From Streptomyces mayonensis (GTDB taxonomy: Bacteria > Actinomycetota > Actinomycetes > Streptomycetales > Streptomycetaceae), in the NCBI RefSeq assembly GCF_018982965.1, contig NZ_JACBYP010000038.1:1-64000 (forward strand): a DNA stretch of 64,000 nucleotides, in the 5' to 3' direction. The notes under the pieces were generated by a model, which was not told where the DNA came from, made no database searches, and saw only the letters and a list, made by a program, of their open reading frames with translations. Of this stretch, positions 18,333-26,843 are shown piece after piece. Each line of letters opens with the position of its first letter. Position 1 is the stretch's first letter. A program made the translations under genes and the position numbers.

Positions 18333-19798
18333 GCGCGCGGATGACCGGCACGGGCGCGGTCGCCGGCACGGGTGCGGTGGTTGGCACGGGCGTGGTGGCT
18401 GTCAAGGGTGCGGTGGCTGGCGCGGGTGCGGTGGCTGGCGCGGGTCCGATGACCGGCACGGGCGCGGTTGTCGGCACCGGGTCGACGACCGGCACCGGTA
18501 CCGGACCGGTGACCGGTACCGGCCCGATGACCGACACTGGCCCGGTGAGTGAAACGGGAACCGTCGAGGGCCAGTGGACGGCGTTCCACCAGTGGGGGCC
18601 GTACGGCCTGCTCGCGGTCGGCACGGTCGTCGCCGCCGCGGCCTCCGACCTGATCGGCACGACCGCGGACCAGTGGTACCTCGCGGGAGCCCTGATCGTG
18701 GCCGCCGTCGGCCTGCAACTGCTGTGGTCCCGGGCCGCCCGCACCCGGCCCGGCCCGACCCCGACGAGCGTCTGCCTCTACTTCGCGCGCTGCGCCATCG
18801 CGTTCGTCCTGGCCTGGCTCAACCCGCTCTTCGGGTTCTACGCGTACTCCGGCTACTTCGGCGTCGACCGGCTGCTGCCACCCCGGCTGCTCAAGCCGGG
18901 ACTGTTCCTCACGGCGGTGACGATCGCCGGCTCGCAGTCGGGCGGGATGCCGCCGGGCGACGCGGCCGGCTGGGTACTGTTCGGCGCGATCCTCGCGGTC
19001 AACGTCGTCCTCCTCGTGGTGTTCGCCCGCCTCGCCGAGACGGAGGCCGCCCGCGGCCGCGCCCGGGTCGAGACCATCGCCGAACTGGAACGCACCAACA
19101 CCGCGCTCCAGCAGGCGCTCGACGAGAACGCCGCCCTGCACACCCAACTGCTCGTCCAGGCCCGGGAGGCGGGGGTCGCCGACGAGCGCAGGCGGCTGGC
19201 CGCCGAGATCCACGACACCCTCGCCCAGGGGCTGACCGGCATCATCGCCCAGCTCCAGGTCGTGGCAGCCACCGAGGACGCGGACCTCGGGCGCGACCAC
19301 CTCGACCGGGCCCTCGCCCTGGCCCGGCACAGCCTCGGCGAGGCCCGCCGCTCCGTGCACAACCTCGCGCCGGCCGCGCTGGCCGAGGACGGGCTGCCGG
19401 ACGCGTTGAAGAAGACGGTGACGGAATGGGGCGAGCGCACCGGCGTCGAGACCGGGTTCACCGTCACCGGCACCGCCGAACACCTCCACGACGAGGTCGC
19501 CGCCACGCTCCTGCGTATCGCCCAGGAGGCCCTGTCCAACACGGCCCGGCACGCCGCCGCCGGCCGGGCCGGCGTCACCCTCTCCTACATGGGCGACGAG
19601 GTCACCCTCGACATCCGCGACGACGGCCGTGGCTTCGACCCGCCGGCCGCCCGCAAACGCACCGGCACGGGCGGCTTCGGCCTCGACGGCATGCGGGCGC
19701 GCGCCGAGCGCATCGCCGGGTCGCTCACCGTCGAGGCGGAACCGGGCCACGGCACGGCGGTCTCCGCTCGCGTACCGTTGGTCCGCCATGACCGATGA
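18329..19798 (+). CDS. NarL-family sensor histidine kinase with repeat-derived N-terminus
   Basis: 489 residues from ATG 18329, which overlaps the permease stop (ATGA). Residues 7-80 are a Gly/Thr/Ala/Val hexapeptide repeat (GTGAVA, GTGAVV) encoded by an 18-bp minisatellite. Membrane segments follow (about 85-245), then the HisKA_3 dimerisation helix with ERRRLAAEIHDTLAQGLTGI (phospho-acceptor His295) and the HATPase domain (DDGRGF and GGFGLDGMRARAE). The DesK/LiaS-like architecture fits sensing at the membrane. Later in-frame starts at the ATG encoding MTDTGP or the GTG encoding VSETG would skip the repeat, so the true N-terminus is uncertain. It signals to the overlapping response-regulator gene. 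Confidence 0.9.
   Translation: MSARMTGTGAVAGTGAVVGTGVVAVKGAVAGAGAVAGAGPMTGTGAVVGTGSTTGTGTGPVTGTGPMTDTGPVSETGTVEGQWTAFHQWGPYGLLAVGTVVAAAASDLIGTTADQWYLAGALIVAAVGLQLLWSRAARTRPGPTPTSVCLYFARCAIAFVLAWLNPLFGFYAYSGYFGVDRLLPPRLLKPGLFLTAVTIAGSQSGGMPPGDAAGWVLFGAILAVNVVLLVVFARLAETEAARGRARVETIAELERTNTALQQALDENAALHTQLLVQAREAGVADERRRLAAEIHDTLAQGLTGIIAQLQVVAATEDADLGRDHLDRALALARHSLGEARRSVHNLAPAALAEDGLPDALKKTVTEWGERTGVETGFTVTGTAEHLHDEVAATLLRIAQEALSNTARHAAAGRAGVTLSYMGDEVTLDIRDDGRGFDPPAARKRTGTGGFGLDGMRARAERIAGSLTVEAEPGHGTAVSARVPLVRHDR
18347..18568 (+). repeat. 18-bp minisatellite (about 12 units) at the kinase N-terminus
   Basis: Units of the type GGCACGGGTGCGGTGGTT start every 18 bp from 18347 to 18473. A 24-bp variant follows at 18491, then 18-bp units at 18515, 18533 and 18551. 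Every unit is a multiple of three, so the repeat translates throughout. Confidence 0.85.
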
Positions 19799-20474
19799 CA
19801 GCGCGACCGACAGCGCCACTGAGAGCGCGAGCGGCGCCGACGCCGCCATCTCCCTCCTCGTCGTCGACGACCACCCCGTGGTCCGCGACGGCCTGCGCGG
19901 CATGTTCGAGTCCGCGCCCGGTTTCCGTGTCCTCGGCGAGGCGGCCGGCGGCGCCGAGGCCCTGACCCTGGCCGCCGCGCTCGACCCGGACGTGATCCTC
20001 ATGGACCTGCGGATGCCGGGCGGGTCCGGCGTGGACGCCATCCGGGAGCTGACCCGGCGCGGCGCCCGCGCCCGGGTGCTCGTGCTCACCACGTACGACA
20101 CCGACTCCGACACCCTGCCCGCGATCGAGGCCGGCGCGACCGGCTACCTCCTCAAGGACGCGCCCCGCGACGACCTGTTCACCGCCGTCCGCGCGGCGGC
20201 CGAGGGCCGCACGGTGCTCTCGCCGGCGGTCGCCTCCCGCCTGGTCTGCGCCGTCCGCGCCCCGAAGGCGCCCGGCGGCGAGCCCCTGTCCGCCCGCGAG
20301 CGCGAGGTGCTGGCCCTGGTCGCGCGCGGCACCTCCAACAAGGAGATCGCCCGCGAGCTGTTCATCAGCGAGGCGACCGTGAAGACCCACCTCACCCACC
20401 TGTACGCCAAGCTCGGCGTCAAGGACCGGGCGGCGGCCGTCGCGGCGGCGTACGACCGCGGCATCCTCGGCTGA
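19788..20474 (+). CDS. NarL/LuxR-type response regulator
   Basis: 228 residues from ATG 19788, overlapping the kinase gene by 11 bp. Receiver domain with LLVVDDHPVVRDG, phospho-acceptor Asp73 (DVILMDLRMPGG), the conserved threonines in VLVLTTYDTD and Lys in GYLLKDAP. A LuxR helix-turn-helix follows (about 165-220: LSAREREVLALVARGTSNKE, then ATVKTHLTHLYAKLGVKDR). A Ser/Asp/Thr-rich leader (MTDDSATDSATESASGAD) precedes the receiver. It probably activates the exporter operon by binding the inverted repeats at 16579-16630. Confidence 0.93.
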   Translation: MTDDSATDSATESASGADAAISLLVVDDHPVVRDGLRGMFESAPGFRVLGEAAGGAEALTLAAALDPDVILMDLRMPGGSGVDAIRELTRRGARARVLVLTTYDTDSDTLPAIEAGATGYLLKDAPRDDLFTAVRAAAEGRTVLSPAVASRLVCAVRAPKAPGGEPLSAREREVLALVARGTSNKEIARELFISEATVKTHLTHLYAKLGVKDRAAAVAAAYDRGILG

Positions 20475-20528
20475 CCGTTTCTCCTCAGTGGAGACACGTC
20501 CCCCGTCGACGTCCCCCGTCGTCCCCGC

Positions 20529-23009
20529 TCACCCCGCCCGCAGCAGCAGCACCGTCCGGGCCGGGACCCGGATCGCCGCTCCCGCGGGGTGCGCGGTGTC
20601 CGGCGCCCCGTCCTGCTCCTCCCGGCCTGTGTCGACGACGACCTCGTACCGCTCGGCCCACGGCGGGCCCGGCAGCACGACGTCCACCGGCGCGTCCCCG
20701 GCGTGCAGGACGGCCAGGAAGCTGTCGTCGGTGACCGGGGCGCCGCGCTCGTCGCGGCCCGGGATGTCACGGCCCGACAGATACATGCCGAGGGTGGCCG
20801 CGGGGGCGTACCAGTCCCGTTCCGTCATCTCCGTGCCGCCCGCGGTGAACCAGGCCAGGTCGCGCAGGCCGTCCGCGGAGTGCGCCCGGCCGGAGAAGAA
20901 GGCCCGGCGCCGCAGGACCGGGTGGCGGTGGCGCAGGGCGATCAGCCGGGACGCCAGGTCGAACAGGGGGCGCCACTCCGGGTCGTGGAGCAGGCTCCAG
21001 TCCACCCAGCCGGTCTCGTTGTCCTGGCAGTAGGCGTTGTTGCTGCCGCCCTGGGTGCGCCCCATCTCGTCGCCCGCGACCAGCATCGGCACGCCCGTCG
21101 ACAGCAGCAGCGTCGTCAGCAGGTTGCGCAGCTGGCGCCGGCGCAGCGCCCGTATGTCCGCGTCGTCGGTCTCGCCCTCCGCGCCGCAGTTCCACGACCG
21201 GTTGTCGTCCGTGCCGTCCCGGTTGCCCTCGCCGTTCGCCTCGTTGTGCTTGCGCTCGTAGGACACCAGGTCCCGCAGCGTGAAACCGTCGTGCGCGGTG
21301 ACGAAGTTGACCGACGCGTACGGCCTGCGCCCGCCCCAGGCGTAGAGGTCGCTGGAGCCCGACAGGCGGTAGCCCATCTCGCGCACGTCCGGCAGCGCGT
21401 GCCGCCAGAAGTCCCGCACCGCGTCCCGGTAGCGGTCGTTCCACTCGGTCCACAGCGGCGGGAACGCGCCCACCTGGTAGCCGCCCGAACCCACGTCCCA
21501 CGGCTCGGCGATCAGCTTCACCCGGCGCAGCACCGGATCCTGCGCGATCACCGCGAGGAACGGGGACAGCATGTCGACGTCGTGCATCGAGCGGGCCAGC
21601 GCCGCCGCCAGGTCGAAGCGGAAGCCGTCGACGCCCATCTCCGTGACCCAGTACCGCAGCGAGTCGGTGATCAGGCGCAGCACATGCGGCTGCACGACGT
21701 GCAGGGTGTTGCCGCAGCCGGTGTAGTCGGCGTAGCGACGGGCGTCGGACTGGAGGCGGTAGTAGCCGTGGTTGTCGATGCCCTTCAGGGAGAGCGTCGG
21801 GCCCAGTTCGCCCGCCTCCGCCGTGTGGTTGTAGACCACGTCGAGGATCACCTCGATGCCCGCCGCGTGCAGCGCGCGCACCATCCGCTTGAACTCGCCG
21901 ACCTGCTCTCCGGTGGTGCCGGAGGCGGCGTAGGCGGCGTGCGGGGCGAAGTAGCCGACCGAGTTGTAGCCCCAGTAGTTCCTGAGGCCGCGGTCCAGGA
22001 GGTGGCTCTCGTGTGCGAACTGGTGCACCGGCAGCAGCTCCACCGCCGTCACGCCGAGGCGGGTCAGGTGCTCGACCGCCGCCGGGTGCGCCAGGCCCGC
22101 GTACGTGCCGCGCAGCTCGGGAGGGATGCCGGGGTGGAGCCGGGTGAAGCCCCGCACGTGCAGTTCGTAGATGACGGAGTCCGCCCACGGCGTCTTGGGC
22201 CTGCGGTCGTCCGACCAGTCGTCGTCGTCATGGACCACGACGCCCTTGGGTACGTACGGCGCCGAGTCCCGGTCGTCGCGCACGGTGTCCGCCACCCGCT
22301 GGTCCGGCCAGTCGCGGACGTGACCGTACACCTCGGGCGGCAGGCCGAAGTCGCCGTCGACGGCCCGCGCGTACGGGTCGAGCAGCAGCTTCGCCGGGTT
22401 CCAGCGGGCGCCGGTGAACGGGTCCCAGCGGCCGTGCACCCGGTAGCCGTAGCGCTGTCCGGGCAGCACGCCCGGCACGAAGGCGTGCCAGATGCCGTGG
22501 GTCTGCTCGGCCAGCCGCACCCGGCTCTCCCGGCCGCCCGAGCCCGGCGCGTCGAACAGGCACAGCTCCACCGACTCCGCCCCGCCCGCCCACAGCGCGA
22601 AGTTGGTCCCCGCCACCTGGTCCGGGCCGGTGCGGAACCGGGCGCCCAGCGGCACCGGGGTACCCGGCCGGGCGGCGACGGCGGGCGGCGGCCCGGCGGT
22701 GTCCTGGGGGTCGCCGGTGCCGGTGTGCCGTACGCCGGTGTGCCGTACACCGTTGGCCACGGAACCGTCGGCCACGGCGGCGTCGACCACGGAGCCGTCG
22801 ACTACAAAATCGTTGACCACGGAACCGTCGGTCACGGAATCGTTGACCACGGAGCCGTCGGCCACGCCGGCGTCGGTCACGGAGCCGTCCGCCGGGGAGC
22901 CGTCGGTCCCAGCGGTGTCGGCCACCGCGCCGTCGGCCGTGGCGGCGGTGGACCCGTCCGTGGCGTCCCGTTTCCCGGCGACCGCCTCCTGCTCGGCTGC
23001 GCTGGACAC
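20529..23009 (-). CDS. glgX: Glycogen debranching enzyme GlgX with repeat-derived N-terminal extension
   Basis: 826 residues. GTG 23009 is preceded by GGGAGG with a 7-base spacer. Residues 20-96 are low-complexity pentapeptide repeats (ADGSV, TDGSV, VNDSV), followed by VRHTG twice. The enzyme proper begins near residue 115 (PLGARFRTG) with a CBM48 domain, then an isoamylase-type GH13 barrel. Visible catalytic residues are the nucleophile Asp466 in DGFRFDLAAAL, acid/base Glu502 in IAEPWDVG, and the third Asp near 575 in TAHDGFTL. It hydrolyses alpha-1,6 branches of glycogen trimmed by phosphorylase, so it works with glgP and glgE some 17 kb upstream. It is convergent with the response-regulator gene. 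Confidence 0.94.
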   Translation of the reverse strand: MSSAAEQEAVAGKRDATDGSTAATADGAVADTAGTDGSPADGSVTDAGVADGSVVNDSVTDGSVVNDFVVDGSVVDAAVADGSVANGVRHTGVRHTGTGDPQDTAGPPPAVAARPGTPVPLGARFRTGPDQVAGTNFALWAGGAESVELCLFDAPGSGGRESRVRLAEQTHGIWHAFVPGVLPGQRYGYRVHGRWDPFTGARWNPAKLLLDPYARAVDGDFGLPPEVYGHVRDWPDQRVADTVRDDRDSAPYVPKGVVVHDDDDWSDDRRPKTPWADSVIYELHVRGFTRLHPGIPPELRGTYAGLAHPAAVEHLTRLGVTAVELLPVHQFAHESHLLDRGLRNYWGYNSVGYFAPHAAYAASGTTGEQVGEFKRMVRALHAAGIEVILDVVYNHTAEAGELGPTLSLKGIDNHGYYRLQSDARRYADYTGCGNTLHVVQPHVLRLITDSLRYWVTEMGVDGFRFDLAAALARSMHDVDMLSPFLAVIAQDPVLRRVKLIAEPWDVGSGGYQVGAFPPLWTEWNDRYRDAVRDFWRHALPDVREMGYRLSGSSDLYAWGGRRPYASVNFVTAHDGFTLRDLVSYERKHNEANGEGNRDGTDDNRSWNCGAEGETDDADIRALRRRQLRNLLTTLLLSTGVPMLVAGDEMGRTQGGSNNAYCQDNETGWVDWSLLHDPEWRPLFDLASRLIALRHRHPVLRRRAFFSGRAHSADGLRDLAWFTAGGTEMTERDWYAPAATLGMYLSGRDIPGRDERGAPVTDDSFLAVLHAGDAPVDVVLPGPPWAERYEVVVDTGREEQDGAPDTAHPAGAAIRVPARTVLLLRAG
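22756..22950 (-). repeat. 15-bp minisatellite (13 units) in the glgX N-terminus
   Basis: Thirteen consecutive 15-bp units resembling GCCACGGAACCGTCG run from 22756 to 22950, preceded by two GTGTGCCGTACRCCG units (22725-22754). Some units have lost GC (ACTACAAAATCGTTG), so they are diverging. Translation of the minus strand gives DGSVV-like pentapeptides. Confidence 0.85.
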
Positions 23010-23158
23010 CTGTCAGCCTCCCACGGCTCGCGGAACGACGTCCGGCACGAGCGCGTGCGGCGTCCCGGCCGCCGCTCCCCGTCGCGTCGCTCTCCCCACA
23101 GTTCTGCCCACCGGTTGGCTCGCACTCACGTTTCCCCAGGACCGGCCGGTCGTTACGG

Positions 23159-24415
23159 GTGGATGTGAGGCACGTACACGGGCGCGCACGGCGCGCGGGC
23201 GCCGCTCTGGCCGCCGTACTGACATGGGCAGGACTGCTGGCCGGGACCACCGGATGCACCTCGGACGGGGGTGGGACCGGCTCCGGCATCGCCTCGGGCA
23301 TCGGCGAGATGTTCGGCAAGGCCCCGGCCGCGGAGGACGTCATCCGGATCGCCCCCGGCGACGGCGACAAGGCCGTCCCGCCGGACGAGGAGCTGACGGT
23401 GCGGGTGCCCGACGGCCGGCTGGAGTCGGTGAAGGTCCGCAGGTCGCAGGACGCACGGGAGACCGAGGTGGCGGGCCGCATCTCCGAGGACGGCCGCAGC
23501 TGGCGGCCCGACGACCGGCGGCTCGCGCTCGCCGCCAAGTACACCGTCGACGCCGTCGCGGTGGACGGCGGCGGACACCGCTCGGCCCGGCACACCACCT
23601 TCACCACCAAGGTCCCCGGGGAACGCTTCATCGCCTACGTCGCTCCCGAGAACCGCTCGGTCGTCGGCACCGGGATGATCGTTTCGCTGGAGTTCAACCG
23701 CGAGATCACCGACCGCGCCGCCGTCGAACGCGCCGTCTCGGTCACCGCGGAGCCCGCCACCGACATCCGCCCCCACTGGTTCGGCAAGGACCGCCTCGAC
23801 TTCCGGCCCGAGCAGTACTGGAAGCCCGGCACCGAGGTCACCGTCGACCTGCGCCTGCGCGACGTCGAGGGCGCCGAAGGGGTCTACGGACTCCAGGACA
23901 AGACCGTCTCCTTCACCGTCGGCCGCAGCCAGGTCTCCCGCGTCGACGCCCTCCGGCGGACCATGGAGGTGCGCCGCGACGGCACCCTGCTGGCCACCGT
24001 GCCGATCACCGCGGGAGCCCCGACCACGCCCACGTACAACGGCAGAATGGTGATCACCGAGCTGCTCGACGTCACCCGGATGAACAGCCGCACGGTCGGC
24101 TTCGGCGGCGAGTACGACATCCCCGACGTCCCGCACGCCATCCGGCTGACCAGCTCCGGAACCTTTCTGCACGGCAACTACTGGGCGCCCGCGGACACGT
24201 TCGGCCGGGCCAACGTCAGCCACGGCTGCATCGGGCTGCGCGACGTCAAGGGCGGCGCCGGCGAGACCCCGGCGGGCTGGTTCTTCGACCGCAGCCTCGT
24301 CGGCGACGTCGTCGAGGTGGTCCACAGCAAGGACAGGACCGTCGCGCCCGACAACGGGCTGGGCGGCTGGAACATGAACTGGAAGAAGTGGACGGCGGGC
24401 AGCGCGGTGAAGTGA
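23159..24415 (+). CDS. L,D-transpeptidase lipoprotein (YkuD), copy 1
   Basis: 418 residues from GTG 23159; a GTG two codons later is equally possible, and neither has a clear ribosome site. A lipoprotein signal (ALAAVLTWAGLLAGTTGC) anchors it outside the membrane. Two Ig-like domains (about 55-240; HWFGKDRLDFRPEQYWKPGT) precede the YkuD domain, which carries HGNYW and SHGCIGLRDV with catalytic Cys357. The C-terminal NGLGGWNMNWKKW is typical of actinobacterial Ldt proteins of the LdtMt2 type. It should form 3-3 cross-links in peptidoglycan. It is divergent from glgX and is followed by a paralogue in the same direction. Confidence 0.92.
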   Translation: MDVRHVHGRARRAGAALAAVLTWAGLLAGTTGCTSDGGGTGSGIASGIGEMFGKAPAAEDVIRIAPGDGDKAVPPDEELTVRVPDGRLESVKVRRSQDARETEVAGRISEDGRSWRPDDRRLALAAKYTVDAVAVDGGGHRSARHTTFTTKVPGERFIAYVAPENRSVVGTGMIVSLEFNREITDRAAVERAVSVTAEPATDIRPHWFGKDRLDFRPEQYWKPGTEVTVDLRLRDVEGAEGVYGLQDKTVSFTVGRSQVSRVDALRRTMEVRRDGTLLATVPITAGAPTTPTYNGRMVITELLDVTRMNSRTVGFGGEYDIPDVPHAIRLTSSGTFLHGNYWAPADTFGRANVSHGCIGLRDVKGGAGETPAGWFFDRSLVGDVVEVVHSKDRTVAPDNGLGGWNMNWKKWTAGSAVK

Positions 24416-24582
24416 CACGGACGCCCCACCCTCACCCCCTCCCTCGCCGTTCCGTCCAACTCGGTACGGAACGGTGACATTTCACCTGTGCCCTGCGCCC
24501 CTGGCCTGCGGTTACGATCTGCCGGTGCGCGTCGGCGCACCGGGGTGTGCGGGCCGGTCGCGGCCCGGCGAGGGGAGACAAG

Positions 24583-25782
24583 GTGAACGTGCGTCCGATA
24601 TCGGGGGCGGTCCTCGGGGTGCTGTTGCTGGCCGTCACCGCGTGCGGCGGGGGCGGTTCGGGCTCGGGGGCCGCGGACGGCAAGGGGAACGGCAAGGACT
24701 CCACGGCGGCACAGAGCAAGCAGTCCGAGGCCGTCGTCACGGTCGCACCGGAGAACGGGGCCAAGGCCGTCGAGACCGACGGCGCCCTGAAGATCGGTGC
24801 CGAGAAGGGCAGACTCACCGAGGTCGTCGTCAAGGACGCCAAGGGCACGGAGGTCGACGGCGAGATATCCAAGGACGGCGCCACCTGGACGCCGTCCACC
24901 CACCTGGCCGCCTCCACCACGTACACCGTGCACGCGGTCGCCAAGGACTCCGAGGGCCGCTCGGCCGCCGAGGACTCCCGCTTCACCACCCTGACGCCGA
25001 AGAACACCTTCGTCGGCACCTTCACGCCGGAGGACGGCTCGAAGGTCGGCGTCGGAATGCCGTTCTCGATCCGCTTCAACCGGGGCATCACCAACCCCGA
25101 GGACGTCGAGAAGGCCATCCGCGTCAAGACCGAGCCGGCCGTCGAGGTCGAGAGCCACTGGTTCGGCAACGACCGGATCGACTTCCGGCCCGAGAAGTAC
25201 TGGAAGCCCGGCACCGAGGTCACCGTCGACCTGAACCTCGACGGCGTCGAGGGCCGCGAGGACGTCTACGGCGAGCAGGCCAAGACCGTCTCCTTCACCG
25301 TCGGCCGCAGCCAGGTCTCCGTCGTGGACGCCAAGAAGCACACGATGAAGGTCGTGCGGGACGGCAAGACCGTCAAGACCATCCCCGTCACCACCGGCTC
25401 GCCCGGCTACGAGACCTGGAACGGCCAGATGGTCATCACCGAACGGCTTCCCGTGACCCGCATGAACGGCGAGACCGTCGGCTACGGCGGCGAGTACGAC
25501 ATCAAGGACGTCCCGCACGCCATGCGCCTGTCCACCTCCGGCACCTTCATCCACGGCAACTACTGGGGCGGCGACGCCTTCGGCAACCGCAACTCCAGCC
25601 ACGGCTGCATAGGGCTGCGCGACGTGCGCGGCGGAGGGGACGGCAAGACGCCTGCCGCCTGGTTCTTCGAGAACTCGCTCATCGGCGACGTGGTCGTCGT
25701 GAAGAACTCCGAGGACGACACCATCGCCCCGGACAACGGCCTCAACGGCTGGAACATGTCCTGGGAGAAGTGGAAGGCCTGA
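24583..25782 (+). CDS. L,D-transpeptidase lipoprotein (YkuD), copy 2
   Basis: 399 residues from GTG 24583; AGGGGA six bases upstream decides this start over the open frame above it. Lipobox VTAC (ISGAVLGVLLLAVTAC), a Gly/Ser-rich linker, two Ig-like domains (HWFGNDRIDFRPEKYWKPGT), and YkuD with HGNYWG and SHGCIGLRDV (Cys342). It ends NGLNGWNMSWEKWKA. It is a tandem paralogue of the preceding gene, with several identical blocks (KYWKPGTEVTVDL, KTVSFTVGRSQVS). The 167-bp gap suggests its own promoter. Both copies may serve different growth phases; that is inference. Confidence 0.93.
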   Translation: MNVRPISGAVLGVLLLAVTACGGGGSGSGAADGKGNGKDSTAAQSKQSEAVVTVAPENGAKAVETDGALKIGAEKGRLTEVVVKDAKGTEVDGEISKDGATWTPSTHLAASTTYTVHAVAKDSEGRSAAEDSRFTTLTPKNTFVGTFTPEDGSKVGVGMPFSIRFNRGITNPEDVEKAIRVKTEPAVEVESHWFGNDRIDFRPEKYWKPGTEVTVDLNLDGVEGREDVYGEQAKTVSFTVGRSQVSVVDAKKHTMKVVRDGKTVKTIPVTTGSPGYETWNGQMVITERLPVTRMNGETVGYGGEYDIKDVPHAMRLSTSGTFIHGNYWGGDAFGNRNSSHGCIGLRDVRGGGDGKTPAAWFFENSLIGDVVVVKNSEDDTIAPDNGLNGWNMSWEKWKA

Positions 25783-25840
25783 GCTGTCGGTGACTCCTTC
25801 GGTGACTCCTCCGGGAGAGCCGTCCGGGAGAGCCGGACGT

Positions 25841-25887
25841 ACGGCCCCGGTGCCGCACCTCGTTGTGAGGTACGGCACCGGGGCCGT
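25841..25887 (+). terminator. Strong stem-loop terminator
   Basis: ACGGCCCCGGTGCCG and CGGCACCGGGGCCGT, extended by ACCTC/GAGGT around GTTGT, form a stem of about 20 bp, 59 bp after the L,D-transpeptidase stop. TTCCCGTTAGTGTT follows. It isolates the crotonase gene. Confidence 0.85.
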
Positions 25888-25916
25888 TCCCGTTAGTGTT
25901 CGTTAACCTGCTGGGC

Positions 25917-26684
25917 ATGACCGTAACCCTCGAAGTCGCGGACGGCGTCGGTACGCTGCGCCTGGACCGCCCGCCCATGAACGCACTGGACGTCGCCACC
26001 CAGGACCGGCTCAAGGAACTGGCCGAGGAGGCCACCCGGCGCGAGGACGTGCGCGCCGTGGTGCTCTACGGCGGGGAGAAGGTGTTCGCGGCCGGCGCGG
26101 ACATCAAGGAGATGCAGGTGATGGACCACGCCGCGATGATCCTGCGGGCCCGCGCCCTCCAGGACTCCTTCACGGCGGTGGCCCGCATCCCCAAGCCGGT
26201 TGTCGCCGCGGTGACCGGCTACGCGCTGGGCGGCGGCTGCGAACTCGCCCTCTGCGCCGACTTCCGCGTCGCCGGGGAGAACGCGAAGCTCGGCCAGCCC
26301 GAGATCCTGCTCGGCCTGATCCCGGGTGCGGGCGGCACCCAGCGCCTCTCGCGGCTGGTCGGCCCCTCCCGGGCCAAGGACCTGATCTTCACCGGCCGCC
26401 AGGTCAGGGCCGACGAGGCGCTGTCCATCGGCCTGGTGGACCGCGTCGTACCGGCCGCCGAGGTCTACGAGCAGGCGCACGCCTGGGCCGCACGGCTCGC
26501 CAAGGGGCCCGCGACCGCGCTGCGGGCGGCGAAGGAGGCGGTCGACACGGGGCTCGAGACGGACATCGAGACCGGCCTCGCCGTCGAGCGGAACTGGTTC
26601 GCGGGTCTGTTCGCGACCGAGGACCGCGAACGCGGGATGCGCAGCTTCGTGGAAGAGGGCCCGGGCAAGGCCGAGTTCCTCTGA
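25917..26684 (+). CDS. Enoyl-CoA hydratase/isomerase family protein
   Basis: 255 residues from ATG 25917. Crotonase fold: oxyanion-hole segments KVFAAGADIKEM and GYALGGGCELALCADF. Glutamates of the hydratase type are visible in LGQPEILLGLIPGAGGTQRL. C-terminal helices with AKGPATALRAAKEAVDTGLE. It probably hydrates 2-enoyl-CoA in fatty-acid oxidation or a related CoA pathway. No thiolase or dehydrogenase lies nearby, so the substrate is unclear. It sits alone between a strong terminator and an AT-rich promoter region. Confidence 0.9.
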   Translation: MTVTLEVADGVGTLRLDRPPMNALDVATQDRLKELAEEATRREDVRAVVLYGGEKVFAAGADIKEMQVMDHAAMILRARALQDSFTAVARIPKPVVAAVTGYALGGGCELALCADFRVAGENAKLGQPEILLGLIPGAGGTQRLSRLVGPSRAKDLIFTGRQVRADEALSIGLVDRVVPAAEVYEQAHAWAARLAKGPATALRAAKEAVDTGLETDIETGLAVERNWFAGLFATEDRERGMRSFVEEGPGKAEFL

Positions 26685-26800
26685 AGCCTCTCCCGAGTCC
26701 GCGCCACAACAAGTACAAGTTTCACCCGAACTCCCCGCGCGTCACTTGCAATTGACTCGATGTCTCATCAGGGTCCCTCGATGGGGCGGTTTATGGCAGC

Positions 26801-26817
26801 CTTAACGCACCATTAAG
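26801..26817. promoter_or_regulatory. Short inverted repeat CTTAA-N7-TTAAG
   Basis: In the 159-bp AT-richer gap (26685-26843) before the RsbW-like gene, CTTAA and TTAAG flank CGCACCA, 27 bp upstream of the TTG start. A possible operator or promoter landmark; weak evidence. Confidence 0.25.
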
Positions 26818-26843
26818 CCTGTCTTGTCGAGGGAGTCCGTCGC

